Notes under the pieces: model-generated
Database searches by the model: none
What the model saw: the letters and a program-made list of their open reading frames with translations, nothing else
Told to the model about the DNA's origin: nothing
Program-made: the position numbers and the translations under genes
In this document: positions 36,210-45,300 of the stretch, in pieces
How the letters are laid out: the number at the start of each line of letters is the position of its first letter
How positions within the stretch are numbered: position 1 is the first letter of the stretch
Assembly (NCBI GenBank): GCA_938002665.1
Contig: CALLAE010000015.1
Location: 16,985-80,984 of the forward strand
From: an uncultured Saprospiraceae bacterium
GTDB lineage: Bacteria > Bacteroidota > Bacteroidia > Chitinophagales > Saprospiraceae
Direction of reading: 5' to 3'
Length of the DNA stretch: 64,000 nt

Positions 36210-39200
36210 ATGAAGTATTTAAATCTCTTTACAGAGAAATGCACGACAGTATGTCTGCTAATGATGTTAGTGTCTTTAACAGCTAACTTAGATATACAGG
36301 CACAATGCTCATTAGCATGTAATGGGACTACTCAGGTCTCTCTCAGTTCAGCCTGCGATGCATTGATTACACCAAGTATGATATTAAGTGATAATGGGAC
36401 TTCATGTATGGGAGGTAGCTTATCCGTGTCAGTTAGTGATGACTATGGTACTATTCCACTAACAAATATTGTAACAAATGATTATGTCGGTCAGACATTG
36501 ACGGCTATGGTTATTGATGCAAATAGCGGCAATACTTGCTGGGGTTATATAATTATAGAAGATAAGTTAGGACCTAACATAACAGATTGTCCAATGGGCT
36601 TTGTGACTATGGATTGTCCAGATATGAATATGTATCCTGGGCCTACCTTTACAGATAATTGTTCTGGAGAACTAACACCTGTATTATTATCTGAAGACAT
36701 AACGACTCCCTGTTTACCTAATATAATTAAGAGAATAACTCGAGTATACAGTGCTGTAGATGATTTAGGTAACCAAGCTGCAAATACTTGTACAGTTAGA
36801 TTTCAGTTACTAAGATTTAACGATTCTAGGGTTAGTTATCCTGATAGCTTGACAATAGCTAAAAATACAGCACTTGATTGTGGTATTATTTCAGATTATG
36901 ATGCTAATGATAATGGAAGAATAGATGAAGGTGAGCTTACACCATCTGATTTCGGAGTGCCTTTTTATCGCGTCTTTTTAGGTGCAGGACAGGGTTTTGA
37001 AACATTAGATTTATTTCCATATCCAGATATCTACTGCAATACTGTAGTTACTTACGAAGATGTAATACTACCCAAAATAGGCTGTACTCAGAAAATAATG
37101 AGGAGATGGCAGATTAATGAGTGGCACTGTGATGGCGAGATGCAGTGGAATTATACACAACTTATTGAAATAACTGACAATTTGGGCCCATCTGTATCAT
37201 GCCTGGAATCTGTTCAACTTACAACAAATACATTAATCCCAGCCCCGGGAGGAACGTACGGAGATTTTAATTGTGGAGCTAAGGTCCAAGTACCATTACC
37301 AAGTGGTTCAGACAATTGCGCCTCATCTTTACAATATCATTTAGCATATAATACTGGCTTTGTCGACGATTATAAGGGAGAAGAAATAGTTCTGCCTATG
37401 GGTACAAACGTGGTTTTGTTTACGGTATACGATGATTGTTATAATTCTTCTACTTGCCATATTGCAGTAGATATAGTAGATGATACACCTCCAATAGCGA
37501 TCTGTGATCAGAATACAACTGTTAGTCTTACTAGCGGAGGTACAGCAGTGGTTAATGCTACTTCATTTGATGACGGATCTTATGATGACTGCAAACTTCA
37601 CTGTTCTCTTGTCAGAAGAATGGACGCAACAAGTTGTCCGTGTAGTGTTCCAGAATTTTGTGATTTGACTTATTTAGGAAATAGGGATGGTAATAATTAT
37701 TATCTCTCAGATTATCAGATATCAGGAGATATAGCCAAGAACAGAGCGAGTTCTTATGGAGGAAATCTAGTGACATTTGAAAATGCTGATGAAGAAACAT
37801 GGTTAATAGGTGAAGTAAGAAAAAGGTGGAGTGACAGATTTTGGATAGGAATAAAGCGTAATGGTAACTCATTTGTAAATCCTGACCATAGTTCTTTATC
37901 ATACACTAACTGGGCTGCAGATCAGCCATCTTTGGATGCAGATGAGGATTGCGTTATGGTGACTCCATCTAATCAATGGAATGACGCAGGATGTGCAAGT
38001 GAACAAAGATATGTAATGGAAATACCAGAAGGTTGTGGCTTCAGCAATGGAGTGAAGTTCTGCTGCGAAGATGCAGATTTAGACCATATGGTAGTTCTTA
38101 GAGCAATTGACTTTTATGGTAATCATAATGACTGCATGGTTAACATATCAGTTCAAGATAAATCTGCTCCATCAATAACTTGTCCACCAAATATGACTGT
38201 TTCTTGTGATCTGATATATTCTGATTTGGATGCAGCTTTTGGTGAACTAAAAATTGGAGAAAGCTGTGGCTCTAATATAAATGTCGTTGTTACAGAAGAC
38301 TTAAATGAATGTGGTTCTGGAAGTATAACTAGGATATGGGAAGCTTTAGGAGGTTCACAAGTACTTTCACACTGTAAGCAAATAATTACTTTCGAAAATG
38401 ATGTGCCATTTAATGGCGATAATATTATTTGCCCAGAGCAGGAGATAACGGTAAATGGATGTAATATTCCAGAAAACTTCGGTCCTGAAGTGACGGGTAC
38501 TCCTCAGTATACAGGAGGAACTTGTGATATACTTGGTGCTGATTATGATGATCAAGTGTTCACTTTCAATAATAGCTCAGGCGATGCATGTTTTAAGATA
38601 TTAAGAGAATGGGAAATAATAGATTGGTGCCAAGTTAATCCAGCTACAGCTAATTACTACACATGGAAATGTCATCAAGTAATAAAGATTTCTAACTCTG
38701 TAAGACCAGTAATTTCTGGAGATCAAAAGATTAATGTTTGTAGTTATGATGCTGACTGTGCTAATGCAGATGTGGAACTAGAAGTCTGGGGTGAGGATGA
38801 CTGTACAACAGCTGAAAATCTTAGATGGAGCTACAGTGTATTCTTAGGAAGTTTAACAGGAGGCCCTACTGACTTTAGTAATCCAGCAACTGTTGCAAAT
38901 GGTACTGGTGATCATATAGTGGCAAGTGGGAAATATCCATTAGGTTTACACGTCATCAGATGGACGTTCTTAGATGGTTGTGGTAACTCTACGACTTCTG
39001 ATCAAGAGTTTACAGTATCAAATTGTAAAGCAGCTACAGCATATTGCATAAATGGACTTGCTGTGGATCTGATGCCTATTTATACTCCTACTGATACATT
39101 CGGTATGATAGAATTATGGGCGAGTGATTTTGATGCAGGTAGTTACCACCCATGTGGTTATCCAGTAGAGTTGTCATTTTCAGCTGATGTAACTGATAAA

Positions 39201-40553
39201 AATAAAACTTTTGACTGTGTCACAAGAGGTAATCAAATAGTAGAAATATGGGCATCAGTTACAACTCCAACGGGAGAATTAGTACAGACATACTGCTCTA
39301 CTTTTATTGATATCCAAGATAATACTAATGCATGCTCAGGACGTAGGGTATTAGTAGATGGAAGTATCTACACTGAAGAGATGGAGACGGTGGAGAATGT
39401 TCGTGTAGATTTAGAAGGTGCGCAAACACAAGCTCTCACAGCGAATGACGGGACTTATGCTTTTCCAAACATGCCTACAGGTGGAGATTATATAGTATCT
39501 CCGTATAGCAATAACGAACCATTAAATGGTGTCTCTACAATAGATCTCATAAATATTCAAAGACATATTCTTGGAGTGGAGCCATTTGACTCCCCCTATA
39601 AGTTTATTGCAGCGGATATAGATAACAATAAAATTATCAATGGAGTAGATCTAGTCGAATTGAGAAAATTAATTCTTGGTATATATAAAGAGTTGCCAAG
39701 TAATGATTCTTGGAGATTTGTAGATGTAGGCTATACGTTCGAAGATCCATCTAATCCATTCAATGAGAATATTGCTGAGGACTATGAGATTTCAAGTTTA
39801 GCATCCGATATGGCGATAGATTTTATAGCAGTTAAGATAGGAGATCTGAATAGCAGCGCAGAAGTTGAATTAGGTGCACAAAGAAATGTAGAGTCTCAGG
39901 TTCTACCAGAAACTACTTTCGAAATAGAGAATACAACTTTTGAAGCAGGGGAAATTGTCAGAATTCCGTTCAGTTTAAAATCTGTTAGTGCAGTCCAAGG
40001 ATTCCAATTTAGTTCTGTTTTTAATTCTGAATTATTAGAGGTAATAGATGTGCAATCAAGTTCAGCACAGTTAGCAGCAAGTAATTTTGTTATAGAAAAT
40101 AATACACTTAAAATAAGTTGGAATAACGTCAATGAGCCTAGTCCAGTAATGTTTGAAGTGGTAGCTATTGCTAAAGAGACTGGAGAATTACAAGGTTCAA
40201 TTTCTTTGTCTAATGATCTTCCAGCTGAAATTTATACAGATAGTAAAAATGCAATCTCTGTAGGATTATACATGAAAGGTGCTTCTGCAGAAGGAATTTT
40301 ATTGACTCAAAATAGTCCAAATCCATTCTCAGATGTTACAGAATTCCAACTGCACTTAGACAATGATTCTAAGGTCGAAGTTTCAGTAACAAACCTACAA
40401 GGTAAAGTGGTGATGGCTAATACAAAAGACTATAAGAGAGGAGTTCATACACTAAGGATAACTGAAAATGATCTGGGAGCAACTGGTGTATATTATTTGA
40501 ATGTAAGAACTGATAAGAAGACAAAAACGATTAAAATGATATTAATCGATTAA
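36210..40553 (+). CDS. Giant HYR surface protein with inserted C-type lectin-like domain, dockerin-like, cohesin-like and type A sorting domains
   Basis: 1447 residues. Signal peptide through about residue 32 (VCLLMMLVSLTANLDIQAQ). Residues 33-125 are the cysteine module ending CWGYIIIEDK. HYR-like modules follow. At about 483-610 lies a C-type lectin-like domain: GNNYYLSDYQISGDIAKNRA, RFWIGIKRNG, LSYTNWAADQPSLDADEDCV and NQWNDAGCASEQRYVMEI give the WIGI, NW..QP, DCV and WND..C landmarks. The C-terminal cassette follows: regulatory-like fold, dockerin-like module about 1102-1215 (LNGVSTIDLINIQRHILG; AADIDNNKIINGVDLVELRK), cohesin-like domain 1232-1355, and a sorting domain (SPNPFSDVTEFQLHL ... 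TKTIKMILID). It is secreted and surface attached; glycan or protein binding by the lectin-like fold is inferred. Confidence 0.88.
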   Translation: MKYLNLFTEKCTTVCLLMMLVSLTANLDIQAQCSLACNGTTQVSLSSACDALITPSMILSDNGTSCMGGSLSVSVSDDYGTIPLTNIVTNDYVGQTLTAMVIDANSGNTCWGYIIIEDKLGPNITDCPMGFVTMDCPDMNMYPGPTFTDNCSGELTPVLLSEDITTPCLPNIIKRITRVYSAVDDLGNQAANTCTVRFQLLRFNDSRVSYPDSLTIAKNTALDCGIISDYDANDNGRIDEGELTPSDFGVPFYRVFLGAGQGFETLDLFPYPDIYCNTVVTYEDVILPKIGCTQKIMRRWQINEWHCDGEMQWNYTQLIEITDNLGPSVSCLESVQLTTNTLIPAPGGTYGDFNCGAKVQVPLPSGSDNCASSLQYHLAYNTGFVDDYKGEEIVLPMGTNVVLFTVYDDCYNSSTCHIAVDIVDDTPPIAICDQNTTVSLTSGGTAVVNATSFDDGSYDDCKLHCSLVRRMDATSCPCSVPEFCDLTYLGNRDGNNYYLSDYQISGDIAKNRASSYGGNLVTFENADEETWLIGEVRKRWSDRFWIGIKRNGNSFVNPDHSSLSYTNWAADQPSLDADEDCVMVTPSNQWNDAGCASEQRYVMEIPEGCGFSNGVKFCCEDADLDHMVVLRAIDFYGNHNDCMVNISVQDKSAPSITCPPNMTVSCDLIYSDLDAAFGELKIGESCGSNINVVVTEDLNECGSGSITRIWEALGGSQVLSHCKQIITFENDVPFNGDNIICPEQEITVNGCNIPENFGPEVTGTPQYTGGTCDILGADYDDQVFTFNNSSGDACFKILREWEIIDWCQVNPATANYYTWKCHQVIKISNSVRPVISGDQKINVCSYDADCANADVELEVWGEDDCTTAENLRWSYSVFLGSLTGGPTDFSNPATVANGTGDHIVASGKYPLGLHVIRWTFLDGCGNSTTSDQEFTVSNCKAATAYCINGLAVDLMPIYTPTDTFGMIELWASDFDAGSYHPCGYPVELSFSADVTDKNKTFDCVTRGNQIVEIWASVTTPTGELVQTYCSTFIDIQDNTNACSGRRVLVDGSIYTEEMETVENVRVDLEGAQTQALTANDGTYAFPNMPTGGDYIVSPYSNNEPLNGVSTIDLINIQRHILGVEPFDSPYKFIAADIDNNKIINGVDLVELRKLILGIYKELPSNDSWRFVDVGYTFEDPSNPFNENIAEDYEISSLASDMAIDFIAVKIGDLNSSAEVELGAQRNVESQVLPETTFEIENTTFEAGEIVRIPFSLKSVSAVQGFQFSSVFNSELLEVIDVQSSSAQLAASNFVIENNTLKISWNNVNEPSPVMFEVVAIAKETGELQGSISLSNDLPAEIYTDSKNAISVGLYMKGASAEGILLTQNSPNPFSDVTEFQLHLDNDSKVEVSVTNLQGKVVMANTKDYKRGVHTLRITENDLGATGVYYLNVRTDKKTKTIKMILID

Positions 40554-40570
40554 GATATATAAGATTTACT

Positions 40571-40620
40571 GTTTTTGGGATGGGGCCCCTCTCCAAGTAG
40601 TTGGAGGGGGTCTTTTTTTA
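40571..40620 (+). terminator. Rho-independent terminator, paralogous to the one at 35944
   Basis: CCCCTCTCCAA / TTGGAGGGGG with loop GTAG (40587-40610), then T7. It is preceded by the same 13-base block GTTTTTGGGATGG. Its presence inside the long RuvX frame rules out the far upstream start of that frame. Confidence 0.85.
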
Positions 40621-40658
40621 TTTTTGAACTTTCTTACCAGTTAAGACATTATATAGAA

Positions 40659-41069
40659 GTGTCCAGGATATTAGGTATTGATTACGGAATTAAGAAATGT
40701 GGAGTAGCGGTTACAGATCCTCTTCAAATCATTGTATCCCCCCTTAAAACTGTTAAAACATCTTCTCTTTTATCCTTTCTTAAAATATATTTCCAAGAAG
40801 AGCAGGTTGAGAAGATCGTTCTAGGAATACCTTCTCATGCCGATGGCAATCCGACTTATCTAGTGCCATTGATCAAAAACTTTGAGAAACAAATAGTGGA
40901 CAGTTTTCCTGCTGTAAAATTGGATTACCAAAATGAGAATTATTCATCTCAGCAAGCCAAGGAAATACTACTCAATAGTGGATTGTCTAAGAAGCAAAGA
41001 CAAGACAAGAGTAGACTTGATAAAATCTCAGCAGTTATTATCTTGCAGCGTTATTTGAAACATATATAA
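40659..41069 (+). CDS. ruvX: RuvX/YqgF-family Holliday-junction resolvase homologue
   Basis: 136 residues with GTG start 40659. The frame runs further up, but through the terminator at 40571-40620, and 136 residues fits the family. RILGIDYGIKKCGVAVTDP is the family opening with the first catalytic Asp. IVLGIPSHADGNPTYL and a C-terminal DKISAVIILQRYL with an Asp also match. The middle motif, usually a D-E-R-x-[ST] type, reads QNENYSS, so the Glu is kept and the Arg is not. The family resolves junctions and is linked to 16S rRNA 5' end maturation. It is immediately followed by def (6 bases), a likely operon. Confidence 0.85.
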   Translation: MSRILGIDYGIKKCGVAVTDPLQIIVSPLKTVKTSSLLSFLKIYFQEEQVEKIVLGIPSHADGNPTYLVPLIKNFEKQIVDSFPAVKLDYQNENYSSQQAKEILLNSGLSKKQRQDKSRLDKISAVIILQRYLKHI

Positions 41070-41075
41070 TTCCAC

Positions 41076-41633
41076 ATGATAATTCCAATTTACGCTTATG
41101 GCCAGCCTGTTCTGAAAAGAGCAGGTGAAGAAATTGATTCAACTTATGCAGGTCTGGAAAAATTGATAGAGAATATGTGGGATACAATGTATAATGCAAA
41201 AGGGATAGGCTTAGCTGCTCCTCAAGTAGGCAAATCTATCAAGCTCTTTGTGGCTGACACAAAACAACTCGAAGATGATGAAAAGGATTTAGTTGGTATC
41301 AAACAGGTTTTCATTAATCCCATTATTCTAGAAGAGAATGGTGAAGAAGAATCTTATGAAGAGGGTTGCTTAAGTATACCGGATGTAAGGGGTGATGTAA
41401 TGCGAAAACCTGAAATTCATGTGCAGTTTCATGATGAGAATTTTCAGCAACACAAGAAATCTTTTAAGGGGATAAATGCAAGAGTAATCCAGCATGAGTA
41501 TGATCATGTGATAGGTAAGCTCTTCACTGAGCAGTTACAACCTTTGAGGAAGAGAATGATAAAACGAAAACTAGAGTCGATAAAAAAAGGCAAAATAGCG
41601 ACTGATTATAGAATGAGATTTGTCATTAAGTAG
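41076..41633 (+). CDS. def: Peptide deformylase
   Basis: 185 residues. All three family motifs are present: GIGLAAPQVG (about 45-54), EGCLSIP with the metal-binding Cys (about 105), and QHEYDH, the HExxH metal site (about 140). The enzyme removes the N-formyl group from new proteins in the cytoplasm. ATG 41076 begins six bases after the ruvX stop, so the two are probably co-transcribed. The stop at 41633 lies 3 bases from the end of the convergent RNase H gene, with no room for a terminator. The C-terminal extension (RKRMIKRKLESIKKGKIATD) is basic and typical of Bacteroidota versions. Confidence 0.96.
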   Translation: MIIPIYAYGQPVLKRAGEEIDSTYAGLEKLIENMWDTMYNAKGIGLAAPQVGKSIKLFVADTKQLEDDEKDLVGIKQVFINPIILEENGEEESYEEGCLSIPDVRGDVMRKPEIHVQFHDENFQQHKKSFKGINARVIQHEYDHVIGKLFTEQLQPLRKRMIKRKLESIKKGKIATDYRMRFVIK

Positions 41634-41636
41634 AAA

Positions 41637-42272
41637 CTACTTTCTACCAAAGTCGGCAGGAATTTCTCCCCAGTTAGCTGTGTCCCACTTTAGAATCTTG
41701 ATAGAGTGATGATTGTTATGCAACCACTTCAATGCTCGGTCTATCATTTCAAAAATTGTCTTATTTGCTTCAGTTTTTTTTAGGGTAGTTTTGATCTTTT
41801 TGTTCCTTACCCAAGCCATTGCAGTTCTACTATCAGAATAAATGGCAATGTCTTCTTTGTTCATCTTGCACAAAAGAGAAAGAGCATGGACCAAAGCTAA
41901 AAATTCACCTATGTTATTTGTGCCTTCGGAAAAAGGCCCCTTTCTAAAGAGCTCTTCACCTGTAGTAGTTATAACTCCCCTGTATTCCATGACGCCGGGA
42001 TTCTTGCTACAAGCAGCATCCACACTGATGCTATTTTTTTCAATCAGATGCCAGTGATTTTTGAGGTCATTTTTTTGATTCTTTTTCTTAGATCCAATAT
42101 GCTCTACTGCAGATTCTCCAAAAGCTGCTTTTGCCTCACTCTCAGTTTTGAATGACTTATATTTGGCATTTGGATAGCCTTTTATTTGTAATTGGCATTC
42201 ATCCCAGCTCGAATATATTCCAGGTTGTTGGCCCACCCACACAACATAATATTTACTTTTAGACTTAGTCAT
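41637..42272 (-). CDS. rnhA: Ribonuclease HI with N-terminal viroplasmin-type domain
   Basis: 211 residues. Residues 5-50 (KYYVVWVGQQPGIYSSWDEC ... YKSFKTESEAKAAF) are the caulimovirus-viroplasmin/RNase H1 N-terminal hybrid-binding domain. The catalytic domain follows from about 75, with acidic residues in SVDAACSKNPG, GEFLALVHAL, YSDSRTAMAW and the late PADFG. It degrades the RNA strand of RNA-DNA hybrids in the cytoplasm. ATG 42272 lies only six bases from the minus-strand element TAACTTTG (42278-42285), so the transcript may have almost no leader. It is divergent from tatD. Confidence 0.93.
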   Translation of the reverse strand: MTKSKSKYYVVWVGQQPGIYSSWDECQLQIKGYPNAKYKSFKTESEAKAAFGESAVEHIGSKKKNQKNDLKNHWHLIEKNSISVDAACSKNPGVMEYRGVITTTGEELFRKGPFSEGTNNIGEFLALVHALSLLCKMNKEDIAIYSDSRTAMAWVRNKKIKTTLKKTEANKTIFEMIDRALKWLHNNHHSIKILKWDTANWGEIPADFGRK

Positions 42273-42277
42273 TCACC

Positions 42278-42285
42278 CAAAGTTA
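42278..42285 (-). promoter_or_regulatory. Possible -7 element for the RNase HI gene
   Basis: The minus strand reads TAACTTTG, a TAnnTTTG match six bases before ATG 42272. If real, transcription would begin at or next to the start codon (leaderless). No -33 match was seen. Confidence 0.35.
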
Positions 42286-42299
42286 ATCATCTAAAATTT

Positions 42300-43073
42300 A
42301 TGTTTATAGATACCCATGCTCATTTATATCTTGATCAGTTCTCTCAAGACCTACATGATATCATGCACCGTGCTCAAGAATCCAAAATCCAAAAAATATT
42401 CTTACCCAATATCGATTGCTCCACCACGAGTAGTATGAATGCAATTTGTCAGAAATTTCCAAATGTCTTGTATCCAATGATGGGATTGCATCCTTGTTCT
42501 GTGAAAGAAAACTTCGAAGAGGAATTAGCGAAAATGAAGCTCGAATTAGATACAGGTAATTATTTCGGGGTAGGGGAGACTGGAATAGATTTGTACTGGG
42601 ATGTAAGTTTTAAAGAACAACAAATAAGAGCTTTCGAGACTCAAATCGAATGGGCTAAGGAATACAAACTTCCTATAATCATTCATTCTAGAGATGCTTT
42701 AGATTTAACTATCGAATTAATAACTAAACATCAGAATGGTGCACTTACCGGAGTTTTTCACTGTTTTAATGGTGATATAGAACAATGCAAAAAAATTGAA
42801 GCAATAGGTTTTTTCATGGGCTTAGGTGGTGTAATCACTTACAAGAAAGCAAATATGGGAGAAGTCGTAAAGCTTATGAGTATAGATAACCTTTTGCTAG
42901 AAACAGATGCACCTTACTTGAGCCCAGTTCCATACAGAGGTAAGAGAAACGAAAGTTCCTACATAACTGAGATAGCAAAAAGGGTTGCTGAATTTAGAGA
43001 GGATAGCCCTGAAAGCATAGGAGTCCATAGCACTAACAATGCGAAAAAGTTATTCGGAAAAGCATTTTACTAA
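42300..43073 (+). CDS. tatD: TatD-family metal-dependent hydrolase (DNase-like)
   Basis: 257 residues from ATG 42300, where the protein begins MFIDTHAHLYLDQF, the canonical TatD opening with the HxH metal ligands. The longer frame from 42192 overlaps the divergent RNase H gene and adds nonhomologous residues, so it was not used. Other family motifs are VGETGIDLYWD, IIHSRDA, VFHCFNGD and LLETDAPYLSPVPYRG. TatD enzymes are metal-dependent 3'-5' nucleases or amidohydrolases in the cytoplasm. The tRNA-Ser gene follows 74 bases downstream. Confidence 0.94.
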   Translation: MFIDTHAHLYLDQFSQDLHDIMHRAQESKIQKIFLPNIDCSTTSSMNAICQKFPNVLYPMMGLHPCSVKENFEEELAKMKLELDTGNYFGVGETGIDLYWDVSFKEQQIRAFETQIEWAKEYKLPIIIHSRDALDLTIELITKHQNGALTGVFHCFNGDIEQCKKIEAIGFFMGLGGVITYKKANMGEVVKLMSIDNLLLETDAPYLSPVPYRGKRNESSYITEIAKRVAEFREDSPESIGVHSTNNAKKLFGKAFY

Positions 43074-43130
43074 GTTGCTGATCTTAATTTTTTTGCTGAT
43101 GACAAAAACTAACAGATTCGAAATATAATA

Positions 43131-43138
43131 TACCTTTG
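43131..43138 (+). promoter_or_regulatory. -7 element before tRNA-Ser
   Basis: TACCTTTG matches TAnnTTTG and ends 9 bases before the first base of the tRNA. A -33 TTG is not visible at the usual distance. Confidence 0.55.
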
Positions 43139-43147
43139 CTGACCTTT

Positions 43148-43238
43148 GGAGAATTGGCCGAGTGGCTTAAGGCGCTCGCTTGGAAAGCGGGTATACCTCA
43201 AAAGGGTATCGGGGGTTCGAATCCCTCATTCTCCGCCA
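43148..43238 (+). tRNA. tRNA-Ser (GGA)
   Basis: Acceptor GGAGAAT (43148-43154) pairs with ATTCTCC (43228-43234), followed by discriminator G and an encoded CCA (43236-43238). The anticodon loop TTGGAAA carries GGA at 43182-43184. GGTTCGAATCC forms the T arm, and the long variable arm (GTATACCTCAAAAGGGTATC) is typical of class II tRNA-Ser. Confidence 0.97.
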
Positions 43239-43254
43239 TAATAACTCAGACTAG

Positions 43255-44298
43255 TTATAGGTAAGAATTTATTTTTGAGCCTAGAAAGTCTGTTAGCATT
43301 GACTTAGACAACTTATGTTTTGATGTAAGGAATCTCCTCATTAGTTTTTTTAGTTCATTAGATTCTATGTTGACAGCCTTCTGATATTCATACATCATTT
43401 CTATTGCAGCTTTGTAATTCTTACCTCGCAAAAATTTTATACTCAAGGCTAAAGCATTTTTTTCCTTTTCATAGTCGGTATTTGGCAGAACCAATTTTTC
43501 GAAATGGCCTATATGTATAGGAACTCTGTCCATTATAAGTGTAGCCTTGTCATTACCGTTGAGTAAATCGCTTGCAGATTCAGTATATGATATTTTCCTT
43601 TTTCTTCTGGGATTTAAGAAATTATAGGAGATACTTATGTCATCAGTTCCATAGAGTAAAGTACAATAATTGATAACATCAGAATCATTTGATAATGAGA
43701 GGAAAATCGAATTTCGAATAGAACAAAATTTATTGTCAAAGTGTCCTGAAATAATCAGATCTGATTTTTTTGTAAAAAGATGTGTCCTCCTCCTCAATGC
43801 AGAATGGCAAATAAGAATATCATGATGCATATCTTTACATCTTGAAAGACATTCCTTTAGTGCTTTTTTATGATTGGTAGTAAGAAACGGAATTCCAAGA
43901 ATTTTCAAATTTTTATATCTGACAGACTTATTTGGAATCTCTTCCACATTAGCCATATTTTCTGACTCTTTTTTGACAATGTCGTAATACTTCTCTAGGT
44001 CATTATCGCCTTGTATGAAATAAGTTTGGACTTTAGCCTGGTCCAGTAAGCTGAGCAAATAAAGAAAGGCGAAATGAAATCCATGCCCACAGGAGCCATC
44101 GCCTGTAAGGTCGCCGGCAAATAAGACTAATTCTGGTTGTTCTTCTTGTACTAAAGACCAATATTTATTGACTGATCTGAATCTAGAGCCATATCCTTTA
44201 CGCTTCGATTTGTTCAGATCATGGAGATCAGTTATGGATATCTTTTTTGAGTCTAGAATCCAGTATAAATCAGATAATACTAGGGCCTTTATGTCCAT
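43255..44298 (-). CDS. Calcineurin-like metallophosphoesterase family protein, divergent
   Basis: 347 residues. The N-terminal 200 residues carry most of the metallophosphoesterase pattern: LVLSDLYW (the usual DxH is reduced to D-L-Y), ELVLFAGDLTGDG, YFIQGDNDLEKY (in place of GNHD), ILICHSAL and DLIISGHFDNK (in place of GHxH). Several metal ligands are therefore substituted, and activity is uncertain. The C-terminal 120 residues are basic and helical (RKRKISYTESASDLL; LKKLMRRFLTSKHKLSKSML) and match nothing I recognise. Nucleotide or phosphoprotein cleavage is a family-level guess. It is convergent with the tRNA-Ser gene; the 250 bases upstream hold no clear promoter. Confidence 0.75.
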   Translation of the reverse strand: MDIKALVLSDLYWILDSKKISITDLHDLNKSKRKGYGSRFRSVNKYWSLVQEEQPELVLFAGDLTGDGSCGHGFHFAFLYLLSLLDQAKVQTYFIQGDNDLEKYYDIVKKESENMANVEEIPNKSVRYKNLKILGIPFLTTNHKKALKECLSRCKDMHHDILICHSALRRRTHLFTKKSDLIISGHFDNKFCSIRNSIFLSLSNDSDVINYCTLLYGTDDISISYNFLNPRRKRKISYTESASDLLNGNDKATLIMDRVPIHIGHFEKLVLPNTDYEKEKNALALSIKFLRGKNYKAAIEMMYEYQKAVNIESNELKKLMRRFLTSKHKLSKSMLTDFLGSKINSYL

Positions 44299-44550
44299 TC
44301 TATACTTTCATTAGCTGTTAGTGGCTCACTGTCAATGTAATATAAATATGATATGAGACTATATGTGTATACACCAATTAGTGCTCATAATACATCTATT
44401 ATCTACAACCATATTTAATATAATTTGATACTTGTCGTGACCAATTAAATTTTGATTAGTTATTCATTGGTTGATAACAAATATTTCTATTTTAGGGTCT
44501 TTAAAGAATTTTAATTTACCGACTTACATTTCAAAAGAAAAGAAGAAATC

Positions 44551-45282
44551 ATGCGAAAAATCGTTCTTAGTTGTTTAATTCTATCAGGTATTTGCTTTTT
44601 TGGTTTAGGAGACCTTGCGGCACAAGACGCGGCAGCAAATGATGGTGGGGGAATGTTCCAAGTGTTGAAGGAGAAGTTTATTGAAGGGGACTGGAAATTT
44701 ATGAGTTTGGTTCTCGTGACTTTAATTTTAGGTCTCGCATTCTGCATAGAAAGAATCGTAACCTTAAATATAGCAACGACTAATACATCAAAACTGCTGA
44801 GCACAATAGATAATCGGTTAGCTGATGGAGACTTGGAAGGAGCTAAAGAGGTAGCAAGATCTACTTCTGGACCTACGGCAAGTGTACTATATGAAGGACT
44901 TAGAAATGCTCACAATGGACCTGAAGCCGTCGAAAAAGCTATCGTATCTTATGGATCTGTGCAGATGGGGCTACTAGAGAAAGGCCTTGTATGGATTTCA
45001 TTATTTATAGCTATTGCACCGATGTTAGGTTTCATGGGTACAGTAATAGGTATGATTCAAGCCTTTGATAGAATCGAGGCGGTAGGGGATTTGTCACCTT
45101 CAGTTGTTGCGGGAGGTATTAAGGTAGCCTTATTGACTACTGTATTCGGACTAGTTGCAGCTATTATACTTCAGATATTCTATAATTACATTGTGTCTAA
45201 GATAGATGGAATAGTAAATAAGATGGAAGAGTCTTCTATTGGATTAGTAGACGTGATGTCTAGAAACGGCTTATTTAAGTAA
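44551..45282 (+). CDS. exbB: MotA/TolQ/ExbB proton-channel family protein
   Basis: 243 residues. N-terminal signal-like segment (MRKIVLSCLILSGICFFGLG), then three membrane spans near 50-70, 145-168 and 190-212. The conserved core is SLFIAIAPMLGFMGTVIGMI followed by QAFDRI, then VVAGGIKVALLTTVFGLVAAII. With ExbD it forms the inner-membrane proton-driven motor that energises TonB-dependent or related envelope machines. It is the first gene of a tight four-gene run (gaps of 18, 15 and 6 bases), surely an operon ending at the terminator at 46852. No tonB gene is adjacent. Confidence 0.93.
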   Translation: MRKIVLSCLILSGICFFGLGDLAAQDAAANDGGGMFQVLKEKFIEGDWKFMSLVLVTLILGLAFCIERIVTLNIATTNTSKLLSTIDNRLADGDLEGAKEVARSTSGPTASVLYEGLRNAHNGPEAVEKAIVSYGSVQMGLLEKGLVWISLFIAIAPMLGFMGTVIGMIQAFDRIEAVGDLSPSVVAGGIKVALLTTVFGLVAAIILQIFYNYIVSKIDGIVNKMEESSIGLVDVMSRNGLFK

Positions 45283-45300
45283 CAACCTATTAGCATAGAT

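Noticed and set aside
40575..40658. Upstream extension of the RuvX frame (MGWGPSPSSWRG...)
   Set aside because: It reads through the terminator of the preceding gene and is not part of the family; GTG 40659 gives the right length.
42192..42299. Upstream extension of the TatD frame
   Set aside because: It overlaps the divergent RNase HI gene and its promoter; TatD proteins begin at the MFIDTHAHL segment.
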